From positions 62,001-126,000 of the forward strand of contig CACIBE010000004.1 of NCBI GenBank assembly GCA_902584805.1: DNA of 64,000 nt, read 5' to 3'. The notes under the pieces were generated by a model. That model searched no databases. It saw only the letters and a program-made list of their open reading frames with translations, and was not told the origin of the DNA. The stretch comes from an uncultured Alphaproteobacteria bacterium (GTDB lineage Bacteria > Pseudomonadota > Alphaproteobacteria > HIMB59 > GCA-002718135). Shown piece after piece: positions 50,516-63,178 of the stretch. The position numbers were made by a program, and so were the translations under genes. How positions within the stretch are numbered: the stretch's first letter is position 1; each line of letters opens with the position of its first letter.

Positions 50516-51035
50516 GTGGAGTTAAAAATGAATCTGGGTGAAACTGTAATCCATACACTTTATTAATATCATCTTCAACCGCCATTGCTACATTTGTTTT
50601 TACACAACGCATTGTAATTATCATTGATTGAGAAACAAATGGTTCAGCCATTTTTAAGGAATGATATCGACCTCCTAAAAAATTAAAATTTTTTTTAAAA
50701 ATTGATTTATCGTTAGTAACTTTAATATGACTCTGATAACCATGAAGAATATTTTTTTGTTGAACTATTTTAGCTCCCTCACAAAAAACTATTTGTTGGA
50801 AACCTAAACATATTCCTAATATTTTTTTCTTTCCTTTATATTTATTGTAAATCTTCGTTGTTAATGGATAATCTTTTGGTTCACCAGGGCCTGGTGAAAG
50901 AACGATGGTCGAAGATTTTTCTAGTTTTGTTTGATCTATTTCATAATAATTTGAAACAAATGTTGGCTCAATACTATCTAGTAGATGAGCTAAATTGTAT
51001 GTGAATGAGTCTTCGTGATCAATGAGATAAATCAT
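50478..51035 (-). CDS. pabA: Glutamine amidotransferase of aminodeoxychorismate/anthranilate synthase
   Basis: 185 residues. IDHEDSFTYNL at the start, LSPGPGEPKDY, the nucleophile cysteine in GICLGFQQI, GRYHSL and the His in LQFHPDSF near the end. The family triad normally ends HPE; here it is HPD, an unusual Glu-to-Asp change. It supplies ammonia to the chorismate enzyme encoded directly upstream, with which it shares one base. The same subunit often serves PabB and TrpE. Confidence 0.88.
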   Translation of the reverse strand: MIYLIDHEDSFTYNLAHLLDSIEPTFVSNYYEIDQTKLEKSSTIVLSPGPGEPKDYPLTTKIYNKYKGKKKILGICLGFQQIVFCEGAKIVQQKNILHGYQSHIKVTNDKSIFKKNFNFLGGRYHSLKMAEPFVSQSMIITMRCVKTNVAMAVEDDINKVYGLQFHPDSFLTPHGKYLIKKILSR

Positions 51036-52240
51036 TAGTTAAATAGATCTAAAAGTGATTTAGCTTTAATATAATTTTCATTATATTCTTTTTTTGCAGT
51101 ACTCCCTAAGATCACACCACTAGCAACTGATAATTCAATATCATTTTTAAAATTAAGTAGTGTTCTAATCATTATGTTAAATCGCATATCCCCATTTGAA
51201 TGTATAATTCCAAAACTGCCTGTATAAATATTTCTGTCAAATTTTTCTTTTCTATTTAGAAGTTGAATAGTACTAATTTTTGGACAACCAATGACTGAAC
51301 CACCTGGCATTAAAGAAGAAATTATATCATGGTTACTCATTTTATTTTTAATAACTCCCTTGATTGTCGTTACGTAATGAAAAAGATCTCGATATTCCTC
51401 AACCTTTTTTAGTTTATCTATTTTTACAGATCCTGTTTTACAAATTTTAGACAGATCATTTCTTTCCATATCAACAATCATATTATGTTCTTTGGTTTCT
51501 TTTTCATTTCTTCTAAAGAATGTGAGAGCTTTATTTTTATTTAACTGCTTTGTTTTTCTTAATGTTCCAGCAATAGGTTTAGTTCTAATTGTGTTATCTT
51601 TTTTCAATATGAGTGTCTCTGGTGAACAACTTACGATATTATAGTCTTTTTCCCTGATAAGAAAACTTTCAGGCGATTCATTCATTTTCATTAGCTTCCA
51701 AAAAAGATCAATAGAATTGATATTACCTTTTTTCGAATATGTTTGAGCTATTTTAATTTGATAAGTTTTTCCCTGTTTAATATTTTTAGAGAAATCATTA
51801 AATATCTTAGAGTACTGCTTTAAAGATAAATTAAGATTAAACTTTTTATTTAACTGTAAATATTTTTTTGTATTTATACTTATATTTCTAAAATTGGGTT
51901 TAATGCTTTTGATTATTATTTTTTTACCAATACTAATTTTAGTTTGTGGCTTGTAAAATACACCGCTATGAAAATTTTTAGATCGCTGTTCTGGAAACTT
52001 TATTCCTATATTTTCACAAAGAAGTTTATAACCGAAGAAACCAACGTAACAATTCAATTCTTCAATCTTAGATTTTTTTGATTTTGATTGGATATTAAGA
52101 AAATATTTTAGATTTTTTTTATTAATAATAATTCTTCTAGAAAAATCAGTATAGATGTCATAACCCTTATCAGTTTTATAAATTATAAGAGGTTTATCTG
52201 ATTGATATAGTCTATTTAGATATTCTTTATTGTTCAGCAC
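51035..52240 (-). CDS. Chorismate-binding enzyme: aminodeoxychorismate synthase I or anthranilate synthase I
   Basis: 401 residues, with the chorismate-enzyme C-domain: SPETLILKKDNTIRTKPIAGT, then HNMIVDMERNDLSKIC, MPGGSVIGCPKISTIQLL and YTGSFGIIHSNG. By position it is PabB, first gene of a folate operon. However, the motif is PIAGT, as in TrpE, where classical PabB has PIKGT with a lysine nucleophile. The length is short for TrpE (near 500) and close to short PabB forms. The N-terminal part is reduced and shows no tryptophan-binding LLES motif. The product, and hence the symbol, is left open. Confidence 0.8.
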   Translation of the reverse strand: MLNNKEYLNRLYQSDKPLIIYKTDKGYDIYTDFSRRIIINKKNLKYFLNIQSKSKKSKIEELNCYVGFFGYKLLCENIGIKFPEQRSKNFHSGVFYKPQTKISIGKKIIIKSIKPNFRNISINTKKYLQLNKKFNLNLSLKQYSKIFNDFSKNIKQGKTYQIKIAQTYSKKGNINSIDLFWKLMKMNESPESFLIREKDYNIVSCSPETLILKKDNTIRTKPIAGTLRKTKQLNKNKALTFFRRNEKETKEHNMIVDMERNDLSKICKTGSVKIDKLKKVEEYRDLFHYVTTIKGVIKNKMSNHDIISSLMPGGSVIGCPKISTIQLLNRKEKFDRNIYTGSFGIIHSNGDMRFNIMIRTLLNFKNDIELSVASGVILGSTAKKEYNENYIKAKSLLDLFN

Positions 52241-52268
52241 TTGATTCTATTATAATTAGGATACTTAT

Positions 52269-52691
52269 ATGAAAAGTTTTTTTACTAAAATATTCTTTTT
52301 TGGCTTAACAGTCACATGGTCTTTAGGTCTTTTTGCACATGGAACTATCATTTTTCCAAATGTAGAACATGGTGATGGTTACATTGATGTTAAGATATAT
52401 GACTCAAAAGAGAGCTTTTTGGATGAAGAATTAGCAATTGAGAGCATTAGAAAAAGAGTGCAAAAGGGTGAGGTTGTCGTTCCTTTGAGTAAGATCCATG
52501 AAGGAAAAATAGCAATTGTTGCCTATCACGATGAAGATTCAGATGGAAAATTAAAGACTGGATTATTCTGGAGACCAAAAGAAGGTTTTGCCTTTAGTAA
52601 TAATTATCAACCAAAAGGTCCCCCGTCATTTGAAAAAGCCGCAATCATTTTAGTTCATGGCGAACCCGTGGTAATAGAACTTAATTATTAA
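52269..52691 (+). CDS. DUF2141 exported protein
   Basis: 140 residues. A signal peptide (MKSFFTKIFFFGLTVTWSLG) is followed by a beta-rich domain with IVAYHDEDSDGKLKTGLFWRPKEGFAFSNN, the DUF2141 signature, in which a DxDxDG-like acidic loop may bind calcium. Function unknown. It is 28 bases from the divergent pabB-like start and is followed by cysS. Confidence 0.85.
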   Translation: MKSFFTKIFFFGLTVTWSLGLFAHGTIIFPNVEHGDGYIDVKIYDSKESFLDEELAIESIRKRVQKGEVVVPLSKIHEGKIAIVAYHDEDSDGKLKTGLFWRPKEGFAFSNNYQPKGPPSFEKAAIILVHGEPVVIELNY

Positions 52692-52702
52692 AAATTATAT
52701 TG

Positions 52703-54085
52703 ATGTCATTACAGTTACAAAACACATTAAGTGGTAAAAAAGAATTTTTTAAACCAGTTAATCCAGATCATGTAAGAATATATGCTTGCGGTCCAACTGT
52801 TTACAATTTTGCGCACATAGGTAATGCACGTATGGCAGTTGTAAATGATCTATTAGTCCGTGTATTAAAAACACAATTTAAACAAGTGACCTATGTATCT
52901 AATATCACTGATATTGATGACAAGATTATAGAAGCTTCTAAAGAAACAGGTGAGGACATTAGTGTTATCACAAATAAATATACAGAGATTTACAATAATG
53001 ACATGAGTGCACTCGGTGTTAATCTTCCCGATATTCAACCAAGAGCAACTGATCATATTAAAGAAATGATCGAGTTGATAAAAAAATTAATTGATGAAAA
53101 TAAAGCTTATGAAAAAGAGGGTCATGTTTTATTTCATGTGCCAAGTTTTGATAATTATGGAATTCTTTCAAAAAGAAATAGAGATGAACAAATAGCTGGA
53201 AGCCGTGTTGAAGTAGCGCCGTTCAAAAAAGATCCAGCAGATTTTATTTTATGGAAACCATCTCCCTCACCGTTACCAGGTTGGGATTCACCTTGGGGAT
53301 TTGGAAGACCAGGATGGCATTTAGAGTGCTCCGTTATGTCAGAAAAATCATTAGGTCTTCCTTTTGATATCCATAGCGGTGGTATTGACTTGGTGTTTCC
53401 GCATCATGAAAATGAAATAGCACAAACTTGTTCTATATCTGAAAATAAAGATCCTAAAGATTTTGCAACTTATTGGTTTCATAATGGATTTGTTAATGTT
53501 GAGGGAGAAAAAATGTCAAAGTCAATTGGCAATATTAGACTCGTTCATGATCTCAATAAAAAATACAAGGGAGAGGTTTTGCGATTAACATTGTTGTCAG
53601 CTCATTACAAACAGCCATTGAACTGGACAGAAGAAATCATTGAACAAAATAGCAAAATGATAGATCGACTTTATAGAGTTCTATTAGAGCTGTCAGAAGT
53701 TGAAATAGATTCTAACTTACCTTCTGATTCTATAATGGAATCATTTTTAGATGATTTGAATACACCTAAAGTCATTGCAAAACTTAATGAAGAAGCAAAT
53801 GATACTTCATCTGCATCTGATGAAAGAAAAAAAGAAATCAAAAAAAATCTTCTTTCTGCCGGTAAAATATTAGGTATTCTTGAAGATGATCCAAGAAATT
53901 GGTTAGGTTATAATCAAAAAGATACTGAAAATGCTGAAGAAATTGAAAGGTTGATAAATGAACGTAATGAAGCTAGACGCAGTAAAAATTTTAATTTGGC
54001 AGATACTATTAGGGACACATTAAAAGATAAAGGCATAGAAATAGAAGATACTGATAAAGGAACGATTTGGCGGAAATCTAGATGA
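52703..54085 (+). CDS. cysS: Cysteinyl-tRNA synthetase
   Basis: 460 residues from the ATG at 52703 (an in-frame TTG one codon earlier is unlikely). The zinc cysteine and HIGH motif lie in [18 protein letters not shown], a second zinc segment in [20 protein letters not shown] follows, and the KMSKS loop is EKMSKSIGN. It charges tRNA-Cys. It overlaps thrS by four bases. Confidence 0.97.
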   Translation: MSLQLQNTLSGKKEFFKPVNPDHVRIYACGPTVYNFAHIGNARMAVVNDLLVRVLKTQFKQVTYVSNITDIDDKIIEASKETGEDISVITNKYTEIYNNDMSALGVNLPDIQPRATDHIKEMIELIKKLIDENKAYEKEGHVLFHVPSFDNYGILSKRNRDEQIAGSRVEVAPFKKDPADFILWKPSPSPLPGWDSPWGFGRPGWHLECSVMSEKSLGLPFDIHSGGIDLVFPHHENEIAQTCSISENKDPKDFATYWFHNGFVNVEGEKMSKSIGNIRLVHDLNKKYKGEVLRLTLLSAHYKQPLNWTEEIIEQNSKMIDRLYRVLLELSEVEIDSNLPSDSIMESFLDDLNTPKVIAKLNEEANDTSSASDERKKEIKKNLLSAGKILGILEDDPRNWLGYNQKDTENAEEIERLINERNEARRSKNFNLADTIRDTLKDKGIEIEDTDKGTIWRKSR

Positions 54086-56007
54086 CTGAAAAGATAATAA
54101 TTACATTTCCAGATGGAAATAAAAAGGAAGTTGATAAAGGCATCAATGGTCTTGAATTGGCATCGCAAATTTCTAAATCTCTTTCCAAAGAATCAGTTGC
54201 TATAAAAATTAATAATGAGATAAAAGATATTAGTTTACCTATTAATGGTAATGCATCTGTAGCGATTTTAAAAAGAGATAGCGAGGAAGCACTTGAATTA
54301 ATACGACATGATTGTGCTCACGTAATGGCAGAAGCTGTCCAGGAATTATTCCCTGGAACACAAGTTACAATTGGTCCAGCAATTGAAAATGGTTTTTATT
54401 ATGATTTTGCAAGAGATGAACCTTTTACTGTTGCAGATCTTCCAAAAATTGAAAAGAAGATGCACGATATCATTCAAAGAAATAAAAATTTTATAAGAGA
54501 AGTGTGGTCTAAAGAGGAATCGATAAAATATTTTAAAGACAAAGGTGAAGACTATAAAGTTGAACTTATTAATGATCTCCCTGATAATGAGGAAATTAGT
54601 ATTTACAAACAAGGTGATTGGTTAGACTTGTGCAGAGGTCCTCATATGGTTTCAACAAAACAAATTGGTAAAGCATTTAAATTAATGAAAGTTGCTGGTG
54701 CTTACTGGCGAGGTGATTCATCTAATACAATGCTAACAAGAATTTATGGAACGGCCTGGGCAACAGAAAAGGATCTTGAACAACACCTTTTACAAATTGA
54801 AGAAGCAGAAAAAAGAGATCACCGAAAACTAGGAAGAGAAATGGATTTATTTCATTTTCAGGAAGAGGCCCCTGGAGCGGTGTTTTGGCACCCTAAAGGT
54901 TGGACATTATTCCAATCGCTAATAAATTATATGCGAAACAGACAAGACAAGGCAGGTTATGTAGAAACTAATACGCCTGACATGATGGATAAGTCTCTAT
55001 GGGAAACATCTGGTCACTGGGATAAATTTAGTGACATGATGTTTAGAACTGAAGCAAAAGACGATAAAATTTATGCTATCAAACCAATGAATTGCCCTGG
55101 TGCTGTAGAAATTTTTAAACAAGGATTAAAAAGCTATAGAGACCTGCCATTTCTATTATCTGAATTCGGAAAAGTACATCGTTATGAACCGTCTGGTGCT
55201 CTTCATGGATTAATGAGGGTTAGGGCATTCACGCAAGATGATGCACATATATTTTGTACAGAAGATCAAATTACACAAGAAAGTAAAACAGTATGTGATT
55301 TGATACTTAGTATCTATAAGGACTTTGGTTTCGATAATGTTAGAATTAAATTTTCTGACCGTCCTGAAAAACGCGTAGGAGATGATGCTATTTGGGATAA
55401 AGCTGAGGCTGCATTAATGCAAGCCATGGAAGCAACAGGACTTGAGTATACACTCAATCCAGGAGAGGGTGCATTTTACGGTCCAAAATTAGAGTTTGTT
55501 TTACGTGATGCAATTGGCAGAGACTGGCAATGCGGAACACTCCAAGTAGATTTAAATTTACCTGGAAGATTGGGAGCTACTTATATTGGAGAAGATGGTA
55601 ATAAAAAAATACCAGTCATGTTGCATAGAGCTCTATTCGGTTCCTTAGAGAGATTCACCGGCATTCTAATTGAACATTATGCAGGCCATCTTCCGTTTTG
55701 GCTTTCACCATTGCAAGCTGTAGTTGCTACAATTACATCTGATACTGATGAGTATGCATATGAAGTACAAAAAGCATTAGTATCAAAAGGAATAAGGGCT
55801 GAAATAGATACGCGTAATGAAAAAATAGGTTATAAAATACGTGAACACAGTAATAGTAAAGTTCCAGCAATTATCGCTGTTGGAAAAAAAGAAGCTCAAG
55901 ATAAAACAGTGTCGGTTAGAAGAATTGGATCTTCTGAAACAAAGACCTTTAAATTAGAAGATATTGTTACTAGCTTATCTAAAGAAGCAAAATCGCCAAT
56001 AGAATAA
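54082..56007 (+). CDS. thrS: Threonyl-tRNA synthetase
   Basis: 641 residues, full length. TGS domain at 1-60, the second additional (editing) domain with [18 protein letters not shown] (about 73-90) and YWRGD, then the class II core with [25 protein letters not shown] and [16 protein letters not shown]-terminal anticodon domain ends the protein. It charges and proofreads tRNA-Thr. ATGA overlap with cysS. Confidence 0.97.
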   Translation: MTEKIIITFPDGNKKEVDKGINGLELASQISKSLSKESVAIKINNEIKDISLPINGNASVAILKRDSEEALELIRHDCAHVMAEAVQELFPGTQVTIGPAIENGFYYDFARDEPFTVADLPKIEKKMHDIIQRNKNFIREVWSKEESIKYFKDKGEDYKVELINDLPDNEEISIYKQGDWLDLCRGPHMVSTKQIGKAFKLMKVAGAYWRGDSSNTMLTRIYGTAWATEKDLEQHLLQIEEAEKRDHRKLGREMDLFHFQEEAPGAVFWHPKGWTLFQSLINYMRNRQDKAGYVETNTPDMMDKSLWETSGHWDKFSDMMFRTEAKDDKIYAIKPMNCPGAVEIFKQGLKSYRDLPFLLSEFGKVHRYEPSGALHGLMRVRAFTQDDAHIFCTEDQITQESKTVCDLILSIYKDFGFDNVRIKFSDRPEKRVGDDAIWDKAEAALMQAMEATGLEYTLNPGEGAFYGPKLEFVLRDAIGRDWQCGTLQVDLNLPGRLGATYIGEDGNKKIPVMLHRALFGSLERFTGILIEHYAGHLPFWLSPLQAVVATITSDTDEYAYEVQKALVSKGIRAEIDTRNEKIGYKIREHSNSKVPAIIAVGKKEAQDKTVSVRRIGSSETKTFKLEDIVTSLSKEAKSPIE

Positions 56008-56010
56008 AAA

Positions 56011-57012
56011 ATGAATAACATGCAAGGTAAGTTTCCAAGCACAAGACTTAGACGTAATAGAATGAAAGAATTCTCTCGCCGTTTAGTTGCTGAAAATACA
56101 CTTAGTGTTAATGATTTAATCTTGCCTCTATTTGTATGCGAGGGAAACAAGGTTGAGGATCCTATTAGTTCGATGCCTGGTATTAGCAGATACTCTATTG
56201 ATAAACTTTTAAGTGAAGTAGAAAAAGCGGTTAAATTTAATATTCCTGCTATTGCAATTTTTCCGCAAATTGAAAGTGATCTTAAAAATTCCGAGGGAAG
56301 TTTAGCTGTAGATGAAAACAACTTGGTTTGCAGATCTATTAAAAGTATCAAAAAAGATTTTCCAAATATTGGTATCGTATGTGATGTTGCGTTAGATCCT
56401 TTTACGGACCATGGGCATGATGGTTTAGTTATAAATGATAAAATAGATAATGATAAAACTTTGGAGATTTTGGAACAACAGGCTCTAGTCCAAGCGAATG
56501 CTGGTTGTGATGTAATCGCCCCGTCGGATATGATGGATGGAAGAGTTGGAAGAATAAGAACTGTATTAGATTCAAATAATTTAACAGATACCCTAATACT
56601 TTCTTATGCTGCAAAATATGCTTCAGGTTTTTATGGACCTTTTAGAGATGCTATAGGTTCTGGTTCTAGTTTAGGTAAAGATGGTAAATTAACATATCAA
56701 ATGGATCCATCAAACAGTAAGGAAGCGATTAGAGAAGTTGGATTAGATATAAGTGAAGGAGCAGATATGGTAATGGTTAAGCCTGGTATGCCTTATCTTG
56801 ATATTATTTCTAGAATAAAATCAGAATTTAAAGTTCCAACTTTTGCCTACCAAGTATCTGGTGAATATTCGATGATAAAAGAATCAATTAATAAAGGTTG
56901 GTTCAATGAAAAAGTTATAATGGAATCTCTTTTATCTTTTAAAAGAGCTGGGGCAAATGGTATACTAACTTACTTCGCATTAGAAGCTGCTGAAAAATTA
57001 AATAATGAATAA
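56011..57012 (+). CDS. hemB: Porphobilinogen synthase (delta-aminolevulinate dehydratase)
   Basis: 333 residues. [18 protein letters not shown] at the start, the metal segment [14 protein letters not shown] (about 127-140), the two active-site lysines in [16 protein letters not shown] and [22 protein letters not shown], without the zinc cysteines, suggests the magnesium-dependent form. It makes porphobilinogen for haem. Overlaps hisI by eight bases. Confidence 0.96.
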   Translation: MNNMQGKFPSTRLRRNRMKEFSRRLVAENTLSVNDLILPLFVCEGNKVEDPISSMPGISRYSIDKLLSEVEKAVKFNIPAIAIFPQIESDLKNSEGSLAVDENNLVCRSIKSIKKDFPNIGIVCDVALDPFTDHGHDGLVINDKIDNDKTLEILEQQALVQANAGCDVIAPSDMMDGRVGRIRTVLDSNNLTDTLILSYAAKYASGFYGPFRDAIGSGSSLGKDGKLTYQMDPSNSKEAIREVGLDISEGADMVMVKPGMPYLDIISRIKSEFKVPTFAYQVSGEYSMIKESINKGWFNEKVIMESLLSFKRAGANGILTYFALEAAEKLNNE

Positions 57013-57478
57013 CATTCAATTTGAAAAAAGAAAATCTATAGAACAAGTTGAGGAGTCAAATGAGCTGGCTCCAAAATTTGACTCAAATGGTCTGATACCA
57101 GTTGTAACTACAGATTTTTCATCTGGTGAACTACTTATGCAAGGTTATATGAATGAAGAAGCTTTTAAAAAAACTATACGTTTGGGTGAGGCTGTTTATT
57201 TTTCTAGAAGTAGAAATACACTTTGGCATAAAGGTAAAACGAGTGGATTAACCCAGAAGATAAAAGAAATAAGAATTGATGATGATCAAGATTGTGTTTG
57301 GTTAAGGGTTGATGTCAAAGGTGGTGCTAGCTGTCATGTAGGATATAGATCATGTTTTTATAGAAGTGTTCCTTTAGATAATTCTAGCTCTAAAGTTGTT
57401 CTTAAATTTGAAGAGAAAGAAAAAGTTTTTGATCCTGAAGAAGTATACAAAGGTGCCCCAAATCCTACTAAACTATAA
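57005..57478 (+). CDS. hisI: Phosphoribosyl-AMP cyclohydrolase
   Basis: 157 residues, slightly longer than usual through a 25-residue N-terminal extension. The blocks [29 protein letters not shown], the magnesium site [11 protein letters not shown] and the zinc cysteines in [12 protein letters not shown] are all present. It opens the purine ring in histidine synthesis. No phosphoribosyl-ATP pyrophosphatase part is fused. Confidence 0.95.
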   Translation: MNNIQFEKRKSIEQVEESNELAPKFDSNGLIPVVTTDFSSGELLMQGYMNEEAFKKTIRLGEAVYFSRSRNTLWHKGKTSGLTQKIKEIRIDDDQDCVWLRVDVKGGASCHVGYRSCFYRSVPLDNSSSKVVLKFEEKEKVFDPEEVYKGAPNPTKL

Positions 57479-58068
57479 TGTCAGACAAATTAAAGTTTAT
57501 TGAAACCAGCAAACTTCCAACAGATATTGGAGAGTTCATTGTACATGCCTTTACAGATGAAAATGAATCTAAGGATCATTTAGCAATATGTATGGGTGAT
57601 TTGCTTACCGATGAACCAGTTTTATCAAGAATTCATTCGCAATGTATTACAGGAGAATCTTTTTTTAGTATGAGGTGTGATTGTAGATTTCAACTAACTG
57701 AGTCATTAAAACAAATTGCTAAAAATGGCAGAGGAGTTATTTTTTATCTTCAACAAGAAGGAAGAGGCATTGGTCTCTCAAATAAAATTAAAGCATATAG
57801 TTTACAAGACAAAGGACTAGATACCGTTGAAGCTAATCATCAATTAGGGTTCAAAGATGATGAAAGAACATATGAAAATATTGCTGGAATGGTTAAATAT
57901 TTAGCAATCAAAAAATTAGACTTGATGACTAATAATCCAAAAAAAATAAAAGCACTTGAAGATATGGGTATCAAAGTAAATCAAAGAGTTCCTATTTCCT
58001 CAGACACAAATAGATATAATGAAAAATATATCTCAACTAAGAAAAGTAAACTTGGTCATTTAATCTAA
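57478..58068 (+). CDS. ribA: GTP cyclohydrolase II
   Basis: 196 residues. SRIHSQCITGESFFSMRCDC (zinc cysteines), LQQEGRGIGLSNKIKAYSLQD with the catalytic arginine, and LMTNNPKKIKALEDMGI are the RibA blocks. It starts riboflavin synthesis from GTP. No DHBP synthase (RibB) domain is fused. The stop of hisI and this ATG share one base, and a GTG-started cupin gene follows directly. Confidence 0.95.
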   Translation: MSDKLKFIETSKLPTDIGEFIVHAFTDENESKDHLAICMGDLLTDEPVLSRIHSQCITGESFFSMRCDCRFQLTESLKQIAKNGRGVIFYLQQEGRGIGLSNKIKAYSLQDKGLDTVEANHQLGFKDDERTYENIAGMVKYLAIKKLDLMTNNPKKIKALEDMGIKVNQRVPISSDTNRYNEKYISTKKSKLGHLI

Positions 58069-58473
58069 GTGGAAGCAGATAATTTAATAAAAAAACTCAA
58101 TATGATTAGTCATCCTGAAGGAGGACATTATGTTGAAAATTTTAAGAATGATAATGTTAGTCAAATTTATTACTTATTAAAAAAGAATGAAAAATCACAT
58201 TGGCATCGATTAACTAAAAATGAAATATTACATTTTTATTCAGGAGATCCTCTAGAAGTTTTCACATCAAATGACGGAGTTAATTATGAAGTATTTTCTT
58301 TGGGGTCAGATCATAATTATATTTACACCGTAACAGCAAACACATGGTTCGCGATGAGATCCTCTGGAGCTTTTAGTTTAATTGGATGTACTGTCGCACC
58401 TGCTTTTGATTTTGATGATTTTGAACTTGCACCTGCGACGTGGCGACCTGAAAATTTTAAAATTGAGTTATAG
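58069..58473 (+). CDS. Cupin_5 (DUF985) protein
   Basis: 134 residues from a GTG directly after the ribA stop. SHPEGGHYVENFKND, then IYYLLKKNEKSHWHRLTKNEILHFYSGDPLEV and FDFDDFELAPATW are the DUF985 cupin blocks. Histidines in the SHWHRL stretch may bind a metal. Function unknown. Position suggests co-transcription with ribA. Confidence 0.85.
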   Translation: MEADNLIKKLNMISHPEGGHYVENFKNDNVSQIYYLLKKNEKSHWHRLTKNEILHFYSGDPLEVFTSNDGVNYEVFSLGSDHNYIYTVTANTWFAMRSSGAFSLIGCTVAPAFDFDDFELAPATWRPENFKIEL

Positions 58474-58521
58474 TTTTCACTTTTCTTTAATTTAAATTCT
58501 TTATATATTAGTATTAATTAA

Positions 58522-60669
<2,148 letters not shown>

Positions 60670-60688
60670 ATATAATTTAAATTAATTC

Positions 60689-60715
60689 AAAAGTGGAACT
60701 TTAAGTTCCACTTTT
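60689..60715. terminator. Bidirectional terminator between katG and the SnoaL-like gene
   Basis: Perfect stem AAAAGTGGAACT / AGTTCCACTTTT with a 3-base loop and a T-run after it (A-run before), 20 bases past katG and just past the end of the convergent gene. Confidence 0.9.
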
Positions 60716-60716
60716 T

Positions 60717-61037
60717 TTATTTTGGCATATTGGTTGCCCCAGTTTCTAATGAAATTATTTTGCCATCTTTATATTTGTATACTGCCATCACAGCTTGTGT
60801 GTTGCCATCTTTAAAAGTAACGAAAGAGTGATGTATCCCAATCTCGTCATTTTCGTATACAATTCTAGACTTATCATCATTAATGTCGTCACTCATAGCC
60901 CAGCCTATAACATCGGACTTTGATAAAACATTACCACTAGAATGCATTGTAAATTTAAAATCATCATGGATAATTTCGTTCATTCCTGCTTCATCTTTTT
61001 CATTAAAAACTTTCATGTATTTTTCTAGTATTGACAT
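60717..61037 (-). CDS. SnoaL-like/NTF2-fold small protein
   Basis: About 106 residues from the ATG at 61037, chosen because AGGAGAA is just upstream; an in-frame ATG at 61052 would lack this. MSILEKYMKVFNEKDEAGMNEIIHDDFKFTMHSSGN and the closing VMAVYKYKDGKIISLETG fit the NTF2-like fold (SnoaL family). No catalytic residues are evident. It converges on katG and stands alone. Confidence 0.78.
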   Translation of the reverse strand: MSILEKYMKVFNEKDEAGMNEIIHDDFKFTMHSSGNVLSKSDVIGWAMSDDINDDKSRIVYENDEIGIHHSFVTFKDGNTQAVMAVYKYKDGKIISLETGATNMPK

Positions 61038-61091
61038 ATTTTCTCCTAGCAAAATAAAGTATATAGGAATTTTTTTTAAATAAGTATTTAA

Positions 61092-62063
61092 TTATCTTTC
61101 TTTAATGTAAGGTTGTCCAATAGCATTAGGAGCTATCGCTTTACCAACAAAACCCGCAAGTAAAACAACTGTTAAGACATATGGTATTGCCTGAATTAAC
61201 TGTACCGGTATTTCACCTATTGCAGGTAATTCTACTCCCTGCAATCTAATTTGAAGAGCATCAGTAAATCCAAAAAGTAAACAAGCAACTAGGGCGGTTT
61301 TCGGATGCCATTTTCCAAAGATCATTGCTGCTAAAGCTAAGTATCCTCTTCCTGCTGACATTTCTCTAAAGAAATTTGCATTAACTGCTGTTGATAGGTG
61401 TGCGCCTGCAAAAGCAATTAAAACACCGTTGATTGCTAGCGCTTTATATCTCATGGCAAAAACATTAATACCAGCTGTATCAACAGCACTTGGATTTTCT
61501 CCTACTGCTCTTAGCCTTAGTCCAAAACTAGTTTTAAAAACAACCCAAAACACTAATGGGACTGAAAGATAAGCTAGGTATACAAAAATATAATGTCCAC
61601 TTAATATATCACTATATATTGTTCCTATTATTGGTACATCTTTTAAACTCTCTGCAAAAGGAAGGTTAACTTCTAAAAAACGCTGATCTTCAGTAAGCGT
61701 TGGTGTTAAGCCTGCTTGTCCAAACCAAGCCGCTGCTAATGCTGTGGTTAAACCAATTATTAAAATATTGATTGCAACGCAGGATACGACTTGATCACCT
61801 TTATATGTAACAGATGCAAAACCATGTAACATAGATAAACTTACACATGCGATAATTGCTAGTAATAAACCTAACCAAGGATTACCTAAAAAATAAGAAC
61901 CTACTGCTGCAACAAAAGCAGCCATAAGCATTTTTCCCTCTAAACTAAAATCAATAACGCCTGATCTTTCCGCAAATATTCCAGCCATCGCTGCAAAAAC
62001 TAAAGGTGTTGAAATTCTTAAAGTAGAATTAATCAAAGATGCAATGTCAGATAAAAATTCCAT
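61092..62063 (-). CDS. BMP-family ABC transporter permease 2 (probable nucleoside importer)
   Basis: 323 residues, eight or more helices. TPLVFAAMAGIFAERSGVIDFSLEGKMLMAAF and the YRALAINGVLIAFAGAHLSTAV segment match NupQ/YufQ-like permeases of the BMP (basic membrane protein) transporters. FGLRLRAVGENPSAVDTAGINV is the ATPase-contact part. It shares one base with the first permease gene. Nucleoside import would fit the salvage operon at 42-45 kb. Confidence 0.87.
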   Translation of the reverse strand: MEFLSDIASLINSTLRISTPLVFAAMAGIFAERSGVIDFSLEGKMLMAAFVAAVGSYFLGNPWLGLLLAIIACVSLSMLHGFASVTYKGDQVVSCVAINILIIGLTTALAAAWFGQAGLTPTLTEDQRFLEVNLPFAESLKDVPIIGTIYSDILSGHYIFVYLAYLSVPLVFWVVFKTSFGLRLRAVGENPSAVDTAGINVFAMRYKALAINGVLIAFAGAHLSTAVNANFFREMSAGRGYLALAAMIFGKWHPKTALVACLLFGFTDALQIRLQGVELPAIGEIPVQLIQAIPYVLTVVLLAGFVGKAIAPNAIGQPYIKER

Positions 62064-63178
62064 TATGCACTCGCCTTTATGTTTAGTCTATTAACAAAGA
62101 AACTTTCAATTTGTGGTCTAAATAAATTTTCTAAAGCTCCACTAAATAAAATAATTACTCCTTGAACAGCAACAAACATATATCTAGTTATGTTTGGCAT
62201 ATCAAAAGTAACTTCAGACCCTCCTTGGTATAAAATACCAAATAAAAATGCAGCTGGGAAAATTCCAATTGGATGATTTCTTCCCATTAATGCAACTGCA
62301 ATTCCAGTGAAACCATAACCAGCAGGAAATCCTGCTACTATTTTATGGTGAACCCCTAATATTTCATTAACACCTAGTAACCCCGCCAAGCCACCAGAAA
62401 TACACATTGCTATGATTATATTTTTATATGGTGAAATGCCTGCATAAATTGCTGCTTGCGTATTGTGACCCACAGCCCTCATTTCATAACCCCATCTCGT
62501 TTTCCAAACTAAGAACCATACAAAAACTGAAGCTGCAATTGCTAGTAAAAAAGAAATGTTTAATGGAGAGTATCTTATTTTAATTCCAAACAAACTAGCA
62601 AAATCTTTAAAACTTGGAAACCATTGTTCTTTTGGTAAAGCAACAGTATGTGGTCCCATTTGTGACGTGTCTCTTATTACATCGACTAATAAGAATACCA
62701 TTAATGATGCTGCTATAAAATTAAACATGATGGTGGTAATTACTACGTGACTACCTCTAGTTGCCTGAAGGTATGCAGGTATAAATGCCCAAGCTGCACC
62801 AAAAACAACAGCGCCGGCGATAGATAATAGCCACACTATTGGCACAGGTAAAAAACTAAAATTTATCGCAACTAAAAAAACACCGAGACCACCAATATAA
62901 GCTTGACCCTCTCCACCAATATTGAAAAGCCTACAATGAAATGCAACGGCAAATGCCAAACCAGTAAATACAAAATTTGTAGTGTAGTAAAGTGTATACG
63001 CAAAACCTTCAATATAACCAAAAGAACCATAAATGATTAATCTTACTGCTTCATAGGGATTTTCTCCGGCGATGAATATAAACAGACCTGAAACAAGTAA
63101 TGCTAAAGTTAAATTTACAAGTGGAACAATAAGGTTTGAAACCCACCAAGGTACTTTGGATTTATCTACTGGCGCCAT
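62063..63178 (-). CDS. BMP-family ABC transporter permease 1
   Basis: 371 residues with about eight to ten helices. FNIGGEGQAYIGGLG, then RGSHVVITTIMFNFIAASLMVFL, the contact loop WGYEMRAVGHNTQAAIYAGI and GFTGIAVALMGRNHPIG are typical of NupP/YufP-like permeases. It works with the second permease and the ATPase, which share single bases with it on either side. Confidence 0.87.
   Translation of the reverse strand: MAPVDKSKVPWWVSNLIVPLVNLTLALLVSGLFIFIAGENPYEAVRLIIYGSFGYIEGFAYTLYYTTNFVFTGLAFAVAFHCRLFNIGGEGQAYIGGLGVFLVAINFSFLPVPIVWLLSIAGAVVFGAAWAFIPAYLQATRGSHVVITTIMFNFIAASLMVFLLVDVIRDTSQMGPHTVALPKEQWFPSFKDFASLFGIKIRYSPLNISFLLAIAASVFVWFLVWKTRWGYEMRAVGHNTQAAIYAGISPYKNIIIAMCISGGLAGLLGVNEILGVHHKIVAGFPAGYGFTGIAVALMGRNHPIGIFPAAFLFGILYQGGSEVTFDMPNITRYMFVAVQGVIILFSGALENLFRPQIESFFVNRLNIKASA

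Noticed and set aside
55896-56351. 151-codon open frame opposite the end of thrS and the start of hemB
   Set aside because: Antisense to two well-supported genes and without recognisable motifs.
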